This document shows positions 63,706-64,000 of a stretch of DNA of 64,000 nt, one piece after another. The notes below the pieces were generated by a model. The model was not told the DNA's origin and ran no database searches. It was given only the letters and a program-made list of their open reading frames with translations. The first letter of the stretch is position 1, and the number at the start of each line of letters is the position of its first letter. This stretch comes from Roseicyclus marinus (GTDB taxonomy: Bacteria > Pseudomonadota > Alphaproteobacteria > Rhodobacterales > Rhodobacteraceae): assembly GCF_030163795.1 (NCBI RefSeq), contig NZ_JASJOF010000010.1:54669-118668 (forward strand). The letters are read 5' to 3'. The translations under genes were made by a program, and so were the position numbers.

Positions 63706-64000
63706 CTACCGGACCGTGACGGGGATGCAGGGCGCGTTCTGGGCCATCAGCACGGCGCAGAAGCGGCGCGAGGCGGCAAGATCGTCGAAGCCATGCGCGC
63801 GCAGGCGGAAGAAGGCGGAGCCGCCGGAGGAGGCCTCTTCGATCACGCGGGCGCGGCCGGCGAAGTAATCGGGGAAGCGGGCGGCGAAGCTGTCGCGCAA
63901 CGCGGGCTTCAAGATGCCCAACGGAGCGGAGGTGAAGGCCAACACGCGCTCAAGCAGCGAAGCGGTAGCGCAGGAAGAAAAATCGCGCTCAAGCAGCGAA
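63706..64000 (-). CDS. SPOR-domain protein (partial)
   Basis: The C-terminal end of a protein, cut by the window edge; the frame stays open to base 64000. [20 protein letters not shown] and [14 protein letters not shown] match the end of a SPOR domain that binds denuded septal peptidoglycan. The seven-base gap to nagZ supports operon membership. The N-terminal part visible reads less like a normal SPOR domain and carries a short repeat, so the exact upstream sequence is uncertain. Confidence 0.7.
   Translation of the reverse strand, partial: SLLERDFSSCATASLLERVLAFTSAPLGILKPALRDSFAARFPDYFAGRARVIEEASSGGSAFFRLRAHGFDDLAASRRFCAVLMAQNAPCIPVTVR
63945..64000. repeat. 17-bp direct repeat at the window end
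   Basis: CGCGCTCAAGCAGCGAA occurs at 63945-63961 and again at 63984-64000, 39 bases apart (13 codons), so the repeat stays in frame (SLLER twice). It may be a real duplication or an assembly effect near a boundary. Confidence 0.8.

Overview
The window is high-GC, tightly packed chromosome from an alphaproteobacterium of the order Rhodobacterales (Rhodobacter/Roseobacter group). The evidence is an RcGTA-type gene transfer agent cluster, the fab-mltG and rpsF-rpsR-rplI blocks, an fdsGBACD formate dehydrogenase operon, a SPOR-nagZ-scpA-scpB block, and a GapR-like DUF2312 protein. There are no insertion sequences, integrases or CRISPR arrays, and this reads as core chromosome carrying a domesticated phage-derived element.

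Layout: 1-9897 (minus strand) is the GTA head/tail cluster, g1 to g14, cut by the window edge inside g14. A strong minus-strand terminator and a short promoter interval separate it from mltG-fabF-acpP-fabG-(ClpP-like)-fabD (10195-15500). A Flp-pilin-like protein with a run of 23 prolines follows, then the ribosomal genes rpsF-rpsR-rplI, a soluble PQQ-type sugar dehydrogenase, a secreted three-domain protein, and trigger factor. The pilin-like and secreted proteins share a four-cysteine beta domain, present in four copies, that I cannot assign to a described family with confidence.

22703-26113 is a gpsA / HAD phosphatase / ggpS operon that together would make the compatible solute glucosylglycerol. 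It diverges from galU, which converges on ugd. 28816-38323 holds a tRNA-Thr and housekeeping genes (gapR-like, rsmA, DUF4167, prmC, prfA, DUF1499, ackA, a MaoC-Pta fusion, and a cold-shock protein). 38546-41367 encodes an FkbM methyltransferase fused to a degenerate GT61-like domain, followed by an intact GT61 glycosyltransferase. 41379-50276 is a xylonate dehydratase-like gene plus the fds formate dehydrogenase operon with a LysR regulator and two strong palindromes as candidate operators.

50627-54709 is a large RTX calcium-binding exoprotein with an internal 621-bp-period duplication. The rest holds a homocysteine methyltransferase, DoxX, tRNA-Leu, a Hint-like domain protein without the usual cysteine, nnrD, glnB-glnA, and scpB/scpA/nagZ/SPOR, with the SPOR gene cut by the window end.

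The best candidates for something undescribed are the four-cysteine beta domain pair, the degenerate GT61 fusion, and the g10.1/g11 overlap in the GTA cluster. All functional calls rest on recognising motifs and gene order by eye. No database search was run.
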